Assembly (NCBI RefSeq): GCF_001440345.1
Contig: NZ_LJYX01000006.1
Span: forward strand, 62,001-126,000
Origin: Colwellia sp. TT2012
GTDB lineage: Bacteria > Pseudomonadota > Gammaproteobacteria > Enterobacterales > Alteromonadaceae
Reading direction: 5' to 3'
DNA length: 64,000 nt
A program made the position numbers and the translations under genes. How positions within the stretch are numbered: the stretch's first letter is position 1; every line of letters begins with the position of its first letter. The notes under the pieces were generated by a model. That model did no database searches, was not told where the DNA came from, and was given only the letters and a program-made list of their open reading frames with translations. Of the stretch, positions 36,757-44,757 are shown in pieces.

Positions 36757-37110
36757 AGAAAACTGGTTAATATTAACGACACAATTTAGAAAGGTATTTC
36801 ATGGTGCGGTAGGTAAGCCTGAAGCGTTAACCGAATTTTGTCAGCATCAACACCTTAAAAAACGTGCGGCAGTGTCTGTATGTCAAAAGCTATTCGCTTA
36901 GCTGCCAATTCATAACAAATCAAGCAGATTGATTGAGTGTAAAAACTTCAGCATGCCTGGAATTTATCAAAGTTCTTATTTTTTATAACTGCCCAGTAAT
37001 TTAGTTTAATTCACATGAAAAAGCCAAGTGTCAGGCGGTTTTCCTGATAAAAATTAAATGGCTTGTGATAACCTATGATTATTATGTTGAGAGGGGTGTC
37101 TTCTACTTTC
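36757..37110 (+). pseudogene. 5'-truncated second RAYT copy with its 3' repeat tail
   Basis: 36757-36901 repeats the last 48 codons of the intact RAYT gene (34167-34311) at high identity (ENWLILTTQFRKVFHGAVGK to the stop). The following 210 bases match the 3' tail of the intact copy, including GTGATAACCTATGATTATTATG and TTGAGAGGGGTGTCTTCT. The 5' 85 percent of the gene is absent; the break is where the GGGACAGTCGC repeats begin. A dead remnant, same orientation as the intact copy. Confidence 0.88.
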
Positions 37111-37123
37111 TACTTTACTACTT

Positions 37124-37190
37124 TATGCTACATAACCCAAAGCATGTAACGCACATCAAGGTGACTTAATTGCCGGTTTAAGTATTAGTT
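37124..37190 (-). pseudogene. Short remnant resembling the 3' end of an S46 peptidase gene
   Basis: Read on the minus strand, the stretch gives LNRQLSHLDVRYMLWVM and then TAG. The S46 peptidase next door ends LNRSIHVDVRYMLWVMEHVD. The DNA shares a stretch of about 40 bases (TGCTACATAACCCAAAGCAT and onward) with 37402-37440. It is therefore either a partial duplication of the neighbouring gene end or the last trace of a second, tandem S46 gene cut by the RAYT copy that begins two dozen bases away. Confidence 0.65.
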
Positions 37191-37235
37191 AAGCATTAGC
37201 GAAACAAATAAGCCCAGTTCACCTTAGTCATTGAT

Positions 37236-37263
37236 AAAAAATCCGGCACATGGCCGGATTTTT
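37236..37263 (-). terminator. Intrinsic terminator after the S46 peptidase gene
   Basis: AAAAATCCGGC (37237-37247) pairs with GCCGGATTTTT (37253-37263). Strong GC stem, A/T tracts on both sides, so it can work in either direction; it lies 90 bases past the minus-strand peptidase stop. Confidence 0.9.
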
Positions 37264-37350
37264 ATGTACAGGATGTACGGTATTAAGCAATTGCAGGACG
37301 CACATTTGCGATAGTTTTACATTTTTGCTAAGTTTTTACTTATTCAAGTA

Positions 37351-39546
37351 TTACTCAACAATGTCCATTTCTTCAATTAAGTTAGTGGCGCCATCTACGT
37401 GCTCCATAACCCAAAGCATGTAACGAACATCAACGTGAATTGAACGATTTAACTTAGTATCGTAATCCCAATCACCAATAATACTTTCATAAACACCGTC
37501 AAACACTAAACCAACAAATTCAGCTTTGTCGTTAAGCGTAGGTGAACCTGAGTTACCACCAGTAATATCTAGGGTCCCTAAATAGTTAACCGGTACTGAG
37601 CCAAGCGCTTTTTTCGCGTATTCGCCGTATTGTTTGTTATTGATCAAATCTAATTGCTTTTGCGGCGCATCAAAAGGTGCCACACCAGTATCTTTAGCCA
37701 CAATACCTTCAAGGGTGGTAAAAGGCGTTGCCGTTAATCCATCTTGTGGCGAGTAACCTTTAACATTACCGTAAGTGATACGCAAAGTGCTATTAGCATC
37801 GGCATATACAGGTAAATCGTTATCGTTGAAGTAAGCAATAAGCGCTGCCATGTACTTAGGACGTAATGCTTGAATATTACCCGCTAACTCTTTTGACTTA
37901 TCTTCAATGGCTTTACGTTCTTTAAAGCTAGTAACCGCTAATTGAATAAAGGGGTCTTTAGAATTGTTAAAATCGGCTACTGATTTAGTCATCCAGGCTA
38001 AACGTTGTTCTTGTGAATTAAGCTGGGTATTTTTGTACATTTTACTTAACTGTTTACGTAGCTTCTGTTCATTAAAGTTTTTAGCTGTAGCATTTGTTAA
38101 AGCAAAGAACTTATCAAATGACTGTAAACGATCGGCTTTAGGTAAAGCAACGTAGTGTCTTAACATAGCGACAAGAATTTCTTGATCAATGTTCTCATCA
38201 TAACGACGATCAACTGACTTCATGCCTTGTTCAAAACGGGCGATATCACGTTCTTGATAACCACGTTCACGCTCAAGGTTTGGCTTGGTGTTTTCAATGG
38301 CTAAACGGTGTAAGCTTTTAGCAGTAGATAACATTTTACTGTAACGCATATAGCCTAAGATTAAGTCGCGGGCTTGTTGCTTATCATCCATTTTAACTAA
38401 CTGGTCTAAACCAGATAATGCTTTACCGTATTGTGCTTGACGCTTAGTGCTGAGGTATAACCATTTAGTTAAGTTGCTTTCAAGTTCTTGCTTACGTTGT
38501 AAAAACGAGCCTTTGTTGTAACTGTGGATCATTGAACCATAGTTTTTAGCATAGTTAGCAAGACCTGCTAGTGTGCTTTCATACTTAATACGCGCTGCAC
38601 TGCCTTCTGCTGAATGAGTATGGATTAAATCAATAATCTCTTCGCGGTAAGCTTTAGCTTGTGGGTAAGTCCAAGTGAAGGTATTTTCAACTTCATAAGC
38701 AGTGCGGTAGCGGTTCGTTCTGCCTGGGTAGCCAAGAACCATGATGTAATCACCATCATCAACACTGCTTTTATTTACTTTTAAGTGATGTTTAGGCTTA
38801 TAAGGTACATTGTCCTTACTGAAATCAGCAGGTTGACCGTCTTTACCTACATAAGCGCGGTAAAAACCGTAATCACCAGTGTGACGTGGCCACATCCAGT
38901 TATCAACATCGCCGCCGTATTTACCAATACTGCTCGCTGGCGCGTGTACTAAGCGAACATCACGTATAGTCAGCTGTTTAAATAAGTAATATTCTAAACC
39001 GCCGTGGAAGTTAACCACACTACAACGGTATCTATCATCATTTTCACATTCAGCCACTAATTTTTTTGAATTAGTATCAATGGTTTTATAACGATCGCTA
39101 CCCGACATTTTTTCGGTAACGCCTGATTTTATTAGTTTAGTTACTTCGGTAATTTCTTCTGTGACATATATGCGACTACCGGGTGTTGCCGGTAACTCTT
39201 CAGAGAAATTTTTAGCTAAAAAGCCATTTTTTAGTAAGTTGTTTTCTGCGGTTGAGTTGTATTGCACTGAGCCGTAAACACAGTGGTGGTTAGTGGCAAC
39301 TAAGCCCTGATCAGATACAAATGACGCGGTACAGCCACCAAGGCTAACAATAGCTCCCATAGGGAAACCGGTTAGGTCGGTTAAATCATTGGGGTTTAAT
39401 TTTAACCCAGCTTTAGTTAATTCTTTGGCGATGGTTGGTAATTGGTTTGGTTGCCACATACCTTCATCGGCGAATGTGGTCATGCTGCTAAGCGCTAACA
39501 TAGGCAGCATTACTTTTAAGGTAAGTAGCTGTTTAATTTTTTTCAT
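37351..39546 (-). CDS. S46 family dipeptidyl-peptidase (DPP7/DPP11 type)
   Basis: 731 aa from the start MKKIKQLLTLKVMLPMLALS, which has AGGGAA at good spacing; an upstream in-frame ATG (39621) is less likely. Signal peptide ends MTTFA. Periplasmic serine exopeptidase releasing dipeptides. His87/His88 in ATNHHCVYGS and Ser666 in GGNSGSPTL give the chymotrypsin-like centre. At Ser+18, where DPP11 of Porphyromonas has the acid-specifying Arg673, this protein has Gly684 (FDGVYE), which suggests a DPP7-like preference for hydrophobic P1. Divergent from the imelysin cluster. Likely role: peptide nutrition. Confidence 0.9.
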   Translation of the reverse strand: MKKIKQLLTLKVMLPMLALSSMTTFADEGMWQPNQLPTIAKELTKAGLKLNPNDLTDLTGFPMGAIVSLGGCTASFVSDQGLVATNHHCVYGSVQYNSTAENNLLKNGFLAKNFSEELPATPGSRIYVTEEITEVTKLIKSGVTEKMSGSDRYKTIDTNSKKLVAECENDDRYRCSVVNFHGGLEYYLFKQLTIRDVRLVHAPASSIGKYGGDVDNWMWPRHTGDYGFYRAYVGKDGQPADFSKDNVPYKPKHHLKVNKSSVDDGDYIMVLGYPGRTNRYRTAYEVENTFTWTYPQAKAYREEIIDLIHTHSAEGSAARIKYESTLAGLANYAKNYGSMIHSYNKGSFLQRKQELESNLTKWLYLSTKRQAQYGKALSGLDQLVKMDDKQQARDLILGYMRYSKMLSTAKSLHRLAIENTKPNLERERGYQERDIARFEQGMKSVDRRYDENIDQEILVAMLRHYVALPKADRLQSFDKFFALTNATAKNFNEQKLRKQLSKMYKNTQLNSQEQRLAWMTKSVADFNNSKDPFIQLAVTSFKERKAIEDKSKELAGNIQALRPKYMAALIAYFNDNDLPVYADANSTLRITYGNVKGYSPQDGLTATPFTTLEGIVAKDTGVAPFDAPQKQLDLINNKQYGEYAKKALGSVPVNYLGTLDITGGNSGSPTLNDKAEFVGLVFDGVYESIIGDWDYDTKLNRSIHVDVRYMLWVMEHVDGATNLIEEMDIVE

Positions 39547-39864
39547 AAGTTCCCTAACAAAATTTTTTAGTTGTTTTTTTAATAACTTGCCTTTGACGAA
39601 GTTACTATTTATACCAAACAAATCAATAAAGTTATTCGATTGGCATTATTAACACTGGCCAATTTTGCGCTAGTACAGTAGCCGAGTCAAAAAAACAGTC
39701 CGAAAATTGCAATAATCTGTGTAAAGAGTTTCTAAATAGTCTACTTAGCTCAAAAAATCGTAACTTTCCTGGTAAAGATGTAACAAAACGTAGACATAAT
39801 AATAATAATAGTTATAATGCGAACCATTATCATTTGTAATTTACTTTTAGGGATTAAGGAAGAC
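39547..39864. other. 318-base divergent promoter region between S46 peptidase and imelysin cluster
   Basis: No gene. Contains a Fur-type site at 39813-39835 close to the imelysin gene and the AGGGAACTT ribosome-binding site of the peptidase. A (AAT)n run at 39798-39809 precedes the Fur site. Confidence 0.6.
39813..39835. promoter_or_regulatory. Fur box upstream of the imelysin / di-heme / TonB cluster
   Basis: On the minus strand the site reads AATGATAATGGTTCGCATTA, close to the classical Fur box of the form AATGATAATGATTCTCATT with GATAAT hexamers. It ends about 30 bases before the ATG of the first imelysin gene, so Fur-iron would block transcription. Confidence 0.7.
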
Positions 39865-41283
39865 ATGAAATTTAGCTCTTTTTCAAAAATATCTGCTGCA
39901 CTACTGGTTGCGTTAAGCTTAACTGCCTGTGTTGAAGATGGCGATGACGGTACATCAGGTGTTGCTGGAGCAGAAGGTATTGCCGGCAAAAGTGGTGTTA
40001 GTACTTTTGTTACCCGTGACGATGTTATTACCACCAATGCTAACATTGCTTATGCCGCTTATGCAGATTCATTAATTAGTGCTACCACATTAAAAACAGT
40101 GTTAGAAACATTTGTTGCTGACCCGTCTAAAGTTAATTTTGCTCTTGCTAAACAAGCTTGGTTAGATTCACGCGAACCCTACGGACAAACCGAAGTTTAT
40201 CGTTTCCGTCAAGGCCCTATTGATGAATTAAAAGCCGACGGCACGCTAGGTAAAGATGATGCTGGTGAAGGCCCAGAAGGTTTAATTAATGCATGGCCAC
40301 TAGGTGAAGCAATAATTGATTATGTTGAAGCTGTCGATGGTTTATCTGGTCCTGAAAGTCCAGCCAATGCCGTAGGTATGGGCGGTATTATTGCGGCTAA
40401 GAAAGATGATGGCACATTTAAGTATGCAACTATTGATGCAACTACACTATCAAATCTTTTTGAGCATGGTGAAGATGGTCGTAACGTAACTACTGGTTAC
40501 CACGCTATTGAGTTTTTACTTTGGGGACAAGATTTAAACAAAGAAGCGGCGCAGTCAGACTCTAAGGTGCATGATAATACCCCTGGTCAACGTCCATTCT
40601 CAGACTTTAATACCTCTGGCGCTTGTACTTCTGGTCTTGGTAATGTCATGGCAGATGAAATCTGTACTCGTCGTGGCCAATACCTAGTAACCACTGCTGA
40701 ATTACTAATTAAAGAATTAACACGGGTAACTGAGCAATGGGAGCCAGTTTCTGGCGCACATTACAAAACATTTGTTGCTGGTGGTGATGTTTCTCTAGCT
40801 AAAATTCTTGAAGGCATGGGTCGCTTAAGTTTTGGTGAATTAGCCGGTGAACGTATTAATGTTGCCTTGATTGAAAACTCTCAAGAAGATGAACATTCTT
40901 GTTTTAGTGATAACACCCACAGAGATATTTTCTTAAACGCCAAAGGTGTACAAAACAGCTTTAACGCTAAATATGTGCGCATCGATGGTGAAGTGATTGA
41001 AGGTGCTTCAATTTATGACTTACTCGTAGTTGAAGGGCAGCATGAACTTGCTAATAAATTACGTGGTGCATTAGAAGCGACTATGTCAGCTGCCGCGGTT
41101 ATTGATACCAAAGCGAAAACAGGTACGCCATTTGATGTCTTGATGCAAGAAGGTATTGCTCAACCAAATATTAAAGCAGTAATTGATGCACTAGTTGCAC
41201 AAACTGATGATATTGAAGCAGTAATTATTGCACTTGGTGTAACTACAAATGACCTTCGAGATGATACCGAGCAAACTATTTAA
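39865..41283 (+). CDS. Imelysin-family lipoprotein A
   Basis: 472 aa from the start MKFSSFSKISAALLVALSLTAC (AAGGA ribosome-binding site 5 bases before it). Lipobox LTAC. Immediately after the lipid anchor is a short collagen-like stretch (GTSGVAGAEGIAGKSG, five G-x-y units). The imelysin (M75-like) domain has the GxHxxE motif in TTGYHAIEFLLWGQDL (GYHAIE) and REPYGQTEVYRF, FEHGEDGRNVTT. Imelysin proteins are helical periplasmic proteins linked to iron uptake (EfeO, IrpA, AlgP7 relatives); peptidase activity is doubtful. First gene behind a Fur box; three small hairpins separate it from the next gene. Confidence 0.88.
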   Translation: MKFSSFSKISAALLVALSLTACVEDGDDGTSGVAGAEGIAGKSGVSTFVTRDDVITTNANIAYAAYADSLISATTLKTVLETFVADPSKVNFALAKQAWLDSREPYGQTEVYRFRQGPIDELKADGTLGKDDAGEGPEGLINAWPLGEAIIDYVEAVDGLSGPESPANAVGMGGIIAAKKDDGTFKYATIDATTLSNLFEHGEDGRNVTTGYHAIEFLLWGQDLNKEAAQSDSKVHDNTPGQRPFSDFNTSGACTSGLGNVMADEICTRRGQYLVTTAELLIKELTRVTEQWEPVSGAHYKTFVAGGDVSLAKILEGMGRLSFGELAGERINVALIENSQEDEHSCFSDNTHRDIFLNAKGVQNSFNAKYVRIDGEVIEGASIYDLLVVEGQHELANKLRGALEATMSAAAVIDTKAKTGTPFDVLMQEGIAQPNIKAVIDALVAQTDDIEAVIIALGVTTNDLRDDTEQTI

Positions 41284-41319
41284 AGCTTAATTTATTTAAC
41301 AAATATTTTATTTGTCGGT

Positions 41320-41342
41320 AATGGGCTCTGGTTGAGCCCATT
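41320..41342. repeat. Hairpin 1 after imelysin A
   Basis: AATGGGCTC (41320-41328) pairs with GAGCCCATT (41334-41342), 5-base loop. GC-rich but no T run follows, so a partial terminator or mRNA stabiliser within the cluster is possible. Confidence 0.6.
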
Positions 41343-41363
41343 GTCATTATAAAAAATTATATC

Positions 41364-41395
41364 ATCCACATAAATGAGTATTCGTTTATGTGGAT
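41364..41395. repeat. Hairpin 2 after imelysin A
   Basis: ATCCACATAAA (41364-41374) pairs with TTTATGTGGAT (41385-41395). Second of three inverted repeats in the 246-base spacer. Confidence 0.6.
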
Positions 41396-41420
41396 TCATT
41401 CGTTTAAAGCCAAGCATGTA

Positions 41421-41513
41421 TATACCCAAACAACCTCAAAAACCAGCCCTACGGGGACGAGTATGAATCGCTCAGCCGTCCTGAAACGAGCATATTGAAG
41501 TAGCTTGGGTATA
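41421..41513. repeat. Dispersed TIR element, family R4
   Basis: 93 bp with ends TATACCCAAACAACCTCAA and, inverted, TTGAAGTAGCTTGGGTATA. The centre carries GGGACGAGTATGAATCGCTC and CCGTCCTGAAACGAGC. I recall similar short elements scattered between genes in Alteromonadales and Vibrionales. Non-coding. It ends 16 bases before the start of the next gene and so lies in its leader. Confidence 0.7.
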
Positions 41514-41529
41514 AATTGAGAGCACAATA

Positions 41530-43212
41530 ATGCATAAAAGCGCAGTCGTTATTTTCCTAAGTCTATTTTTACTCAGTTCCGTTTTATCAGGTTGTGGTGG
41601 CTCTGATGCAGTAGAAACAGTCACGCCAACGCCACCTACTCCAAAAGAGCCCGTACTTGACCACAGTGGTTTGACACCACTAAATATCGACGTTATTGAT
41701 AAGTCTGAATACTTATCTGGTGGCGAAGCGACAACTTTTGTCAGTAATGAAAATGCTTTTAGCAGAAAGCCAGCCGCGATTATTGGTGACTTTCAATTAG
41801 ACGGATTTTTTACTCAAGGTGATCACCTCTTTCGTACTCCTGATGATGACATTGGGCCTATTTTAAGTACAGGTAGTTGTCAAGGTTGTCATTTAAATGA
41901 TGGTCGTGGCGTAGTCCCCGGAACACCTACTACACCGATGAGCAGTATGTTGGTTAAATTAGCCAATGGTAAAGGTGAAGCTGATCCTATTTATGGCGAT
42001 CAAATTCAACCGTTTTCCATCCATGGTTTTATCGATGGTAATGCATTAAGCGCAGGTTTTTCTAAACATGATGGTTCTGTCAGCGGTGTCCAGCTTTATG
42101 GTGAAGCCTTTCCCTTTATCGTTTTTGAAACAATCACGGGTTCATATCCAGATGGTAGTGCTTATGCATTACGTAACCCAGTTTATAAAGTGCGTGATTT
42201 AAGTTACGGCGCTTTTATGGAAGATATACGTTTTTCTGCGCGTGTAGCTCCGCAAGCCTTTGGTGTTGGTTTACTTGATGCTATTCCACAAGAAAATTTA
42301 CTTGCCCTTGTTGACGAAGAGGATAGCAATAGTGATGGCATTTCAGGTCGCGCTTCCATGGTGACTAATGTTTTTACTGGTGAAAAGGTCATTGGCCGTT
42401 TTGCCTACAAAGCGCAAAACCCGACAGTATTACAACAAGTCGCCGGCGCTTATAACGGCGATATGGGGGTTTCTACTAGCATTATTGCTAGTGAGCCATG
42501 TTTAGAAACACAACTTGCTTGTTTGCTTGCCGCTGAACAAGAAAACAAAACGGGTGATGAGGTTGATTTGGGTGATCATTCACTTGCCTTAGTTGAATTC
42601 TATAACCGTGTTTTAGCCGTTCCTGCCCGCCGTGGTTATGATAAAAATAGCGATATTTGGACTGAGGAAGTGACTGCTGGCCGCAAACTGTTTTTACAAG
42701 CAAATTGTAGTGGCTGTCATACGCCGCGTCATGTTACTGGTGATGCTAAAGGCAGCGAATTAGGAGAGTTAAGCTTAGGAGGCTTAACTGCTAATACCGA
42801 TAGTCAGCATGCTCAAAGTATTGCGGTACTGTCAAATCAGACCATTTACCCTTATACCGATTTATTATTGCATGACATGGGTGGCAGCTGTGCAGTGACT
42901 CGAGAAACAACGGCTGGTTTATCTTGTTCAACGGGCGCAGAGTGTTTATATGTGCAGCGCTGTGATGGTTTAGCAGATGGTCTTATTCAAGGTGATGCCA
43001 GCGGCACTGAATGGAAAACACCGGCGTTATGGGGCTTAGGTTTAGTGCAAACGGTAAATAAAGGTGCAAGCTTTTTACATGATGGCCGTGCGCGCACTAT
43101 TGAAGAAGCGGTGTTATGGCATGACGGTGAAGCAAAAAACTCTAAAGAAACCTTTATGAATTACAGCAAAGCTGAGCGTGAACAGCTACTCGCTTTTCTT
43201 CAATCGTTATAA
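41530..43212 (+). CDS. Di-heme oxidoreductase-like lipoprotein A (DHOR family)
   Basis: 560 aa. Lipobox SVLSGCGG, then a family of c-type cytochromes related to di-heme peroxidases and annotated as thiol oxidoreductases. Two CxxCH haem sites: CQGCH (117-121) and CSGCH (393-397). The ending LLHDMGG ... SFLHDGRARTIEEAVLWHDGEA is the family signature. It is paired with a paralogue 15 bases downstream and lies between two imelysin genes. Probable role: periplasmic redox partner in iron handling, inferred from context; in vitro activity of the family is poorly known. Confidence 0.88.
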   Translation: MHKSAVVIFLSLFLLSSVLSGCGGSDAVETVTPTPPTPKEPVLDHSGLTPLNIDVIDKSEYLSGGEATTFVSNENAFSRKPAAIIGDFQLDGFFTQGDHLFRTPDDDIGPILSTGSCQGCHLNDGRGVVPGTPTTPMSSMLVKLANGKGEADPIYGDQIQPFSIHGFIDGNALSAGFSKHDGSVSGVQLYGEAFPFIVFETITGSYPDGSAYALRNPVYKVRDLSYGAFMEDIRFSARVAPQAFGVGLLDAIPQENLLALVDEEDSNSDGISGRASMVTNVFTGEKVIGRFAYKAQNPTVLQQVAGAYNGDMGVSTSIIASEPCLETQLACLLAAEQENKTGDEVDLGDHSLALVEFYNRVLAVPARRGYDKNSDIWTEEVTAGRKLFLQANCSGCHTPRHVTGDAKGSELGELSLGGLTANTDSQHAQSIAVLSNQTIYPYTDLLLHDMGGSCAVTRETTAGLSCSTGAECLYVQRCDGLADGLIQGDASGTEWKTPALWGLGLVQTVNKGASFLHDGRARTIEEAVLWHDGEAKNSKETFMNYSKAEREQLLAFLQSL

Positions 43213-43227
43213 AGGCGGCACTGTAGT

Positions 43228-44730
43228 TTGAATAAGATACAGAATAAAAAATATCTGGCTGTTAGCTTTTTGTTTATTAGTTTGTTGGTCAGCTTATCTG
43301 CTTGTGATAGCAGTGGCAGCGAATCAGCAGGGCTTCAGTTGCAAAATAGACCAGTAGAGGTACCTGCCTTTGATATCAGCGAGCAGCAACCCGCTGGTGG
43401 TATTACCCATAAACGCTTATATGCCAGTTACCTTTATCCGGGCGAAAAGCTTAGTAGTAAACAAAAACTCGATTTTTGGACTGGTTTTTCTTTTTTCCGT
43501 GACCCTTGGGTGGCAGCGCCCAGTGCTACGGCTAATCGTGATGGCTTAGGGCCATTATTTAATACTCGCTCTTGTATTGCTTGTCATACTGCTGGCTCAC
43601 GCGCCAAAATCGATGAAGAAGGTCATATTTTACCTTTGTCATTAGTGGTGCGTTTAGGCAGTAAAGATGCAAGCATAACTACGGTTGATCCTATCTATGG
43701 TGGTCAAATTCAACCTCGGGCAATCAGCTACCGTTTGACAGATGCAGCGCTGGTAAAAAAATCACCTTACACCAACAACGTTGGTGAAGCTTGGTTAGAT
43801 AAACGTTATGACAAAATACCGGGCAGCTTTGTTGATGGTGAGTCTTATGAATTACTTAAACCGAGTTATCAACTAACAAAGTTAGCCTATGGCGAGCTTG
43901 CACCGCATATTGGTTTATCGGTTAGGCTGGCGCCCAATATTTTTGGCATGGGTTTACTCAATGCCATTAACACTGCCGATCTACTTAGCCAAGAAGATAT
44001 CAATGACAGTGATGGCAATGGTATTTCGGCAAAATATAACCGTGTGCCAAATGTTATCACTGGCACCATAGAAGTGGGGCGTTTTGGTTTTAAAGCCAAG
44101 CAACCTAATTTGCATCAGCAAGTTGCCGCGGCCTTTCGCGATGACATAGGTATTACCAATAGCAGTTTCCCTAATGAAAGCTGTACTAATACGCAAATGG
44201 CTTGTAACTATGCTGCTGAGTATGGCGGCCATAGTTTAGCTGATTTAGAAATACCGGATAATCGTCTCGACTTTACCGTCACATTTAATGAGCTGCTCGG
44301 TGTGCCACCTGCTAGAAATCTAAAAAGTAAAACCGTGCAAAAAGGTAGAACAATATTCTATCAACTGCAATGCCAGCAATGCCATAGACCAAGTTATGTC
44401 ACCGATGAAAATTATCCAGTGAAGGAACTAGCCAAGCAAACTATTTGGCCTTACACAGATTTAGCCTTACACGATATGGGTGAAGGTTTAGCTGACGGGG
44501 TTTATGAGTTTAATGCCAATGGGCTAGAGTGGCGCACTGCGCCGCTTTGGGGTATCGGCTTACAGCAATATAAAACTGGTCAGCAGCGTTTTTTACATGA
44601 TGGTAGAGCGCGCACTATTAGCGAAGCAATTTTATGGCATGGCGGTGAAGCAGAGTCTGCCAAACAAGCTTATGTCGCACTAAACAAACAACAACGAGAT
44701 GCCTTAGTGAAATTTGTAAAGGCAATCTAG
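43228..44730 (+). CDS. Di-heme oxidoreductase-like lipoprotein B (DHOR family)
   Basis: 500 aa. Starts with TTG at 43228 (no in-frame ATG nearby; AAAGGCGG lies 9-16 bases upstream). Lipobox LLVSLSACDSS. Two haem sites: CIACH (116-120) and CQQCH (382-386). Ending DLALHDMGEGLADG ... RFLHDGRARTISEAILWHGGEAE parallels lipoprotein A. A and B are paralogues with different spacing between the haems and only one carries the extra cysteine-rich loop (MGGSCAVTRETTAGLSC, in A). Expressed in the same run as the imelysins. Confidence 0.87.
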   Translation: MNKIQNKKYLAVSFLFISLLVSLSACDSSGSESAGLQLQNRPVEVPAFDISEQQPAGGITHKRLYASYLYPGEKLSSKQKLDFWTGFSFFRDPWVAAPSATANRDGLGPLFNTRSCIACHTAGSRAKIDEEGHILPLSLVVRLGSKDASITTVDPIYGGQIQPRAISYRLTDAALVKKSPYTNNVGEAWLDKRYDKIPGSFVDGESYELLKPSYQLTKLAYGELAPHIGLSVRLAPNIFGMGLLNAINTADLLSQEDINDSDGNGISAKYNRVPNVITGTIEVGRFGFKAKQPNLHQQVAAAFRDDIGITNSSFPNESCTNTQMACNYAAEYGGHSLADLEIPDNRLDFTVTFNELLGVPPARNLKSKTVQKGRTIFYQLQCQQCHRPSYVTDENYPVKELAKQTIWPYTDLALHDMGEGLADGVYEFNANGLEWRTAPLWGIGLQQYKTGQQRFLHDGRARTISEAILWHGGEAESAKQAYVALNKQQRDALVKFVKAI

Positions 44731-44757
44731 GACAATTCAAAGGAAGTTAAGCAGACA

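Noticed and set aside
33337..37110. Prophage or integrative element
   Set aside because: No integrase, phage structural genes, tRNA target or attachment repeats are seen; the RAYT copies explain the repeats.
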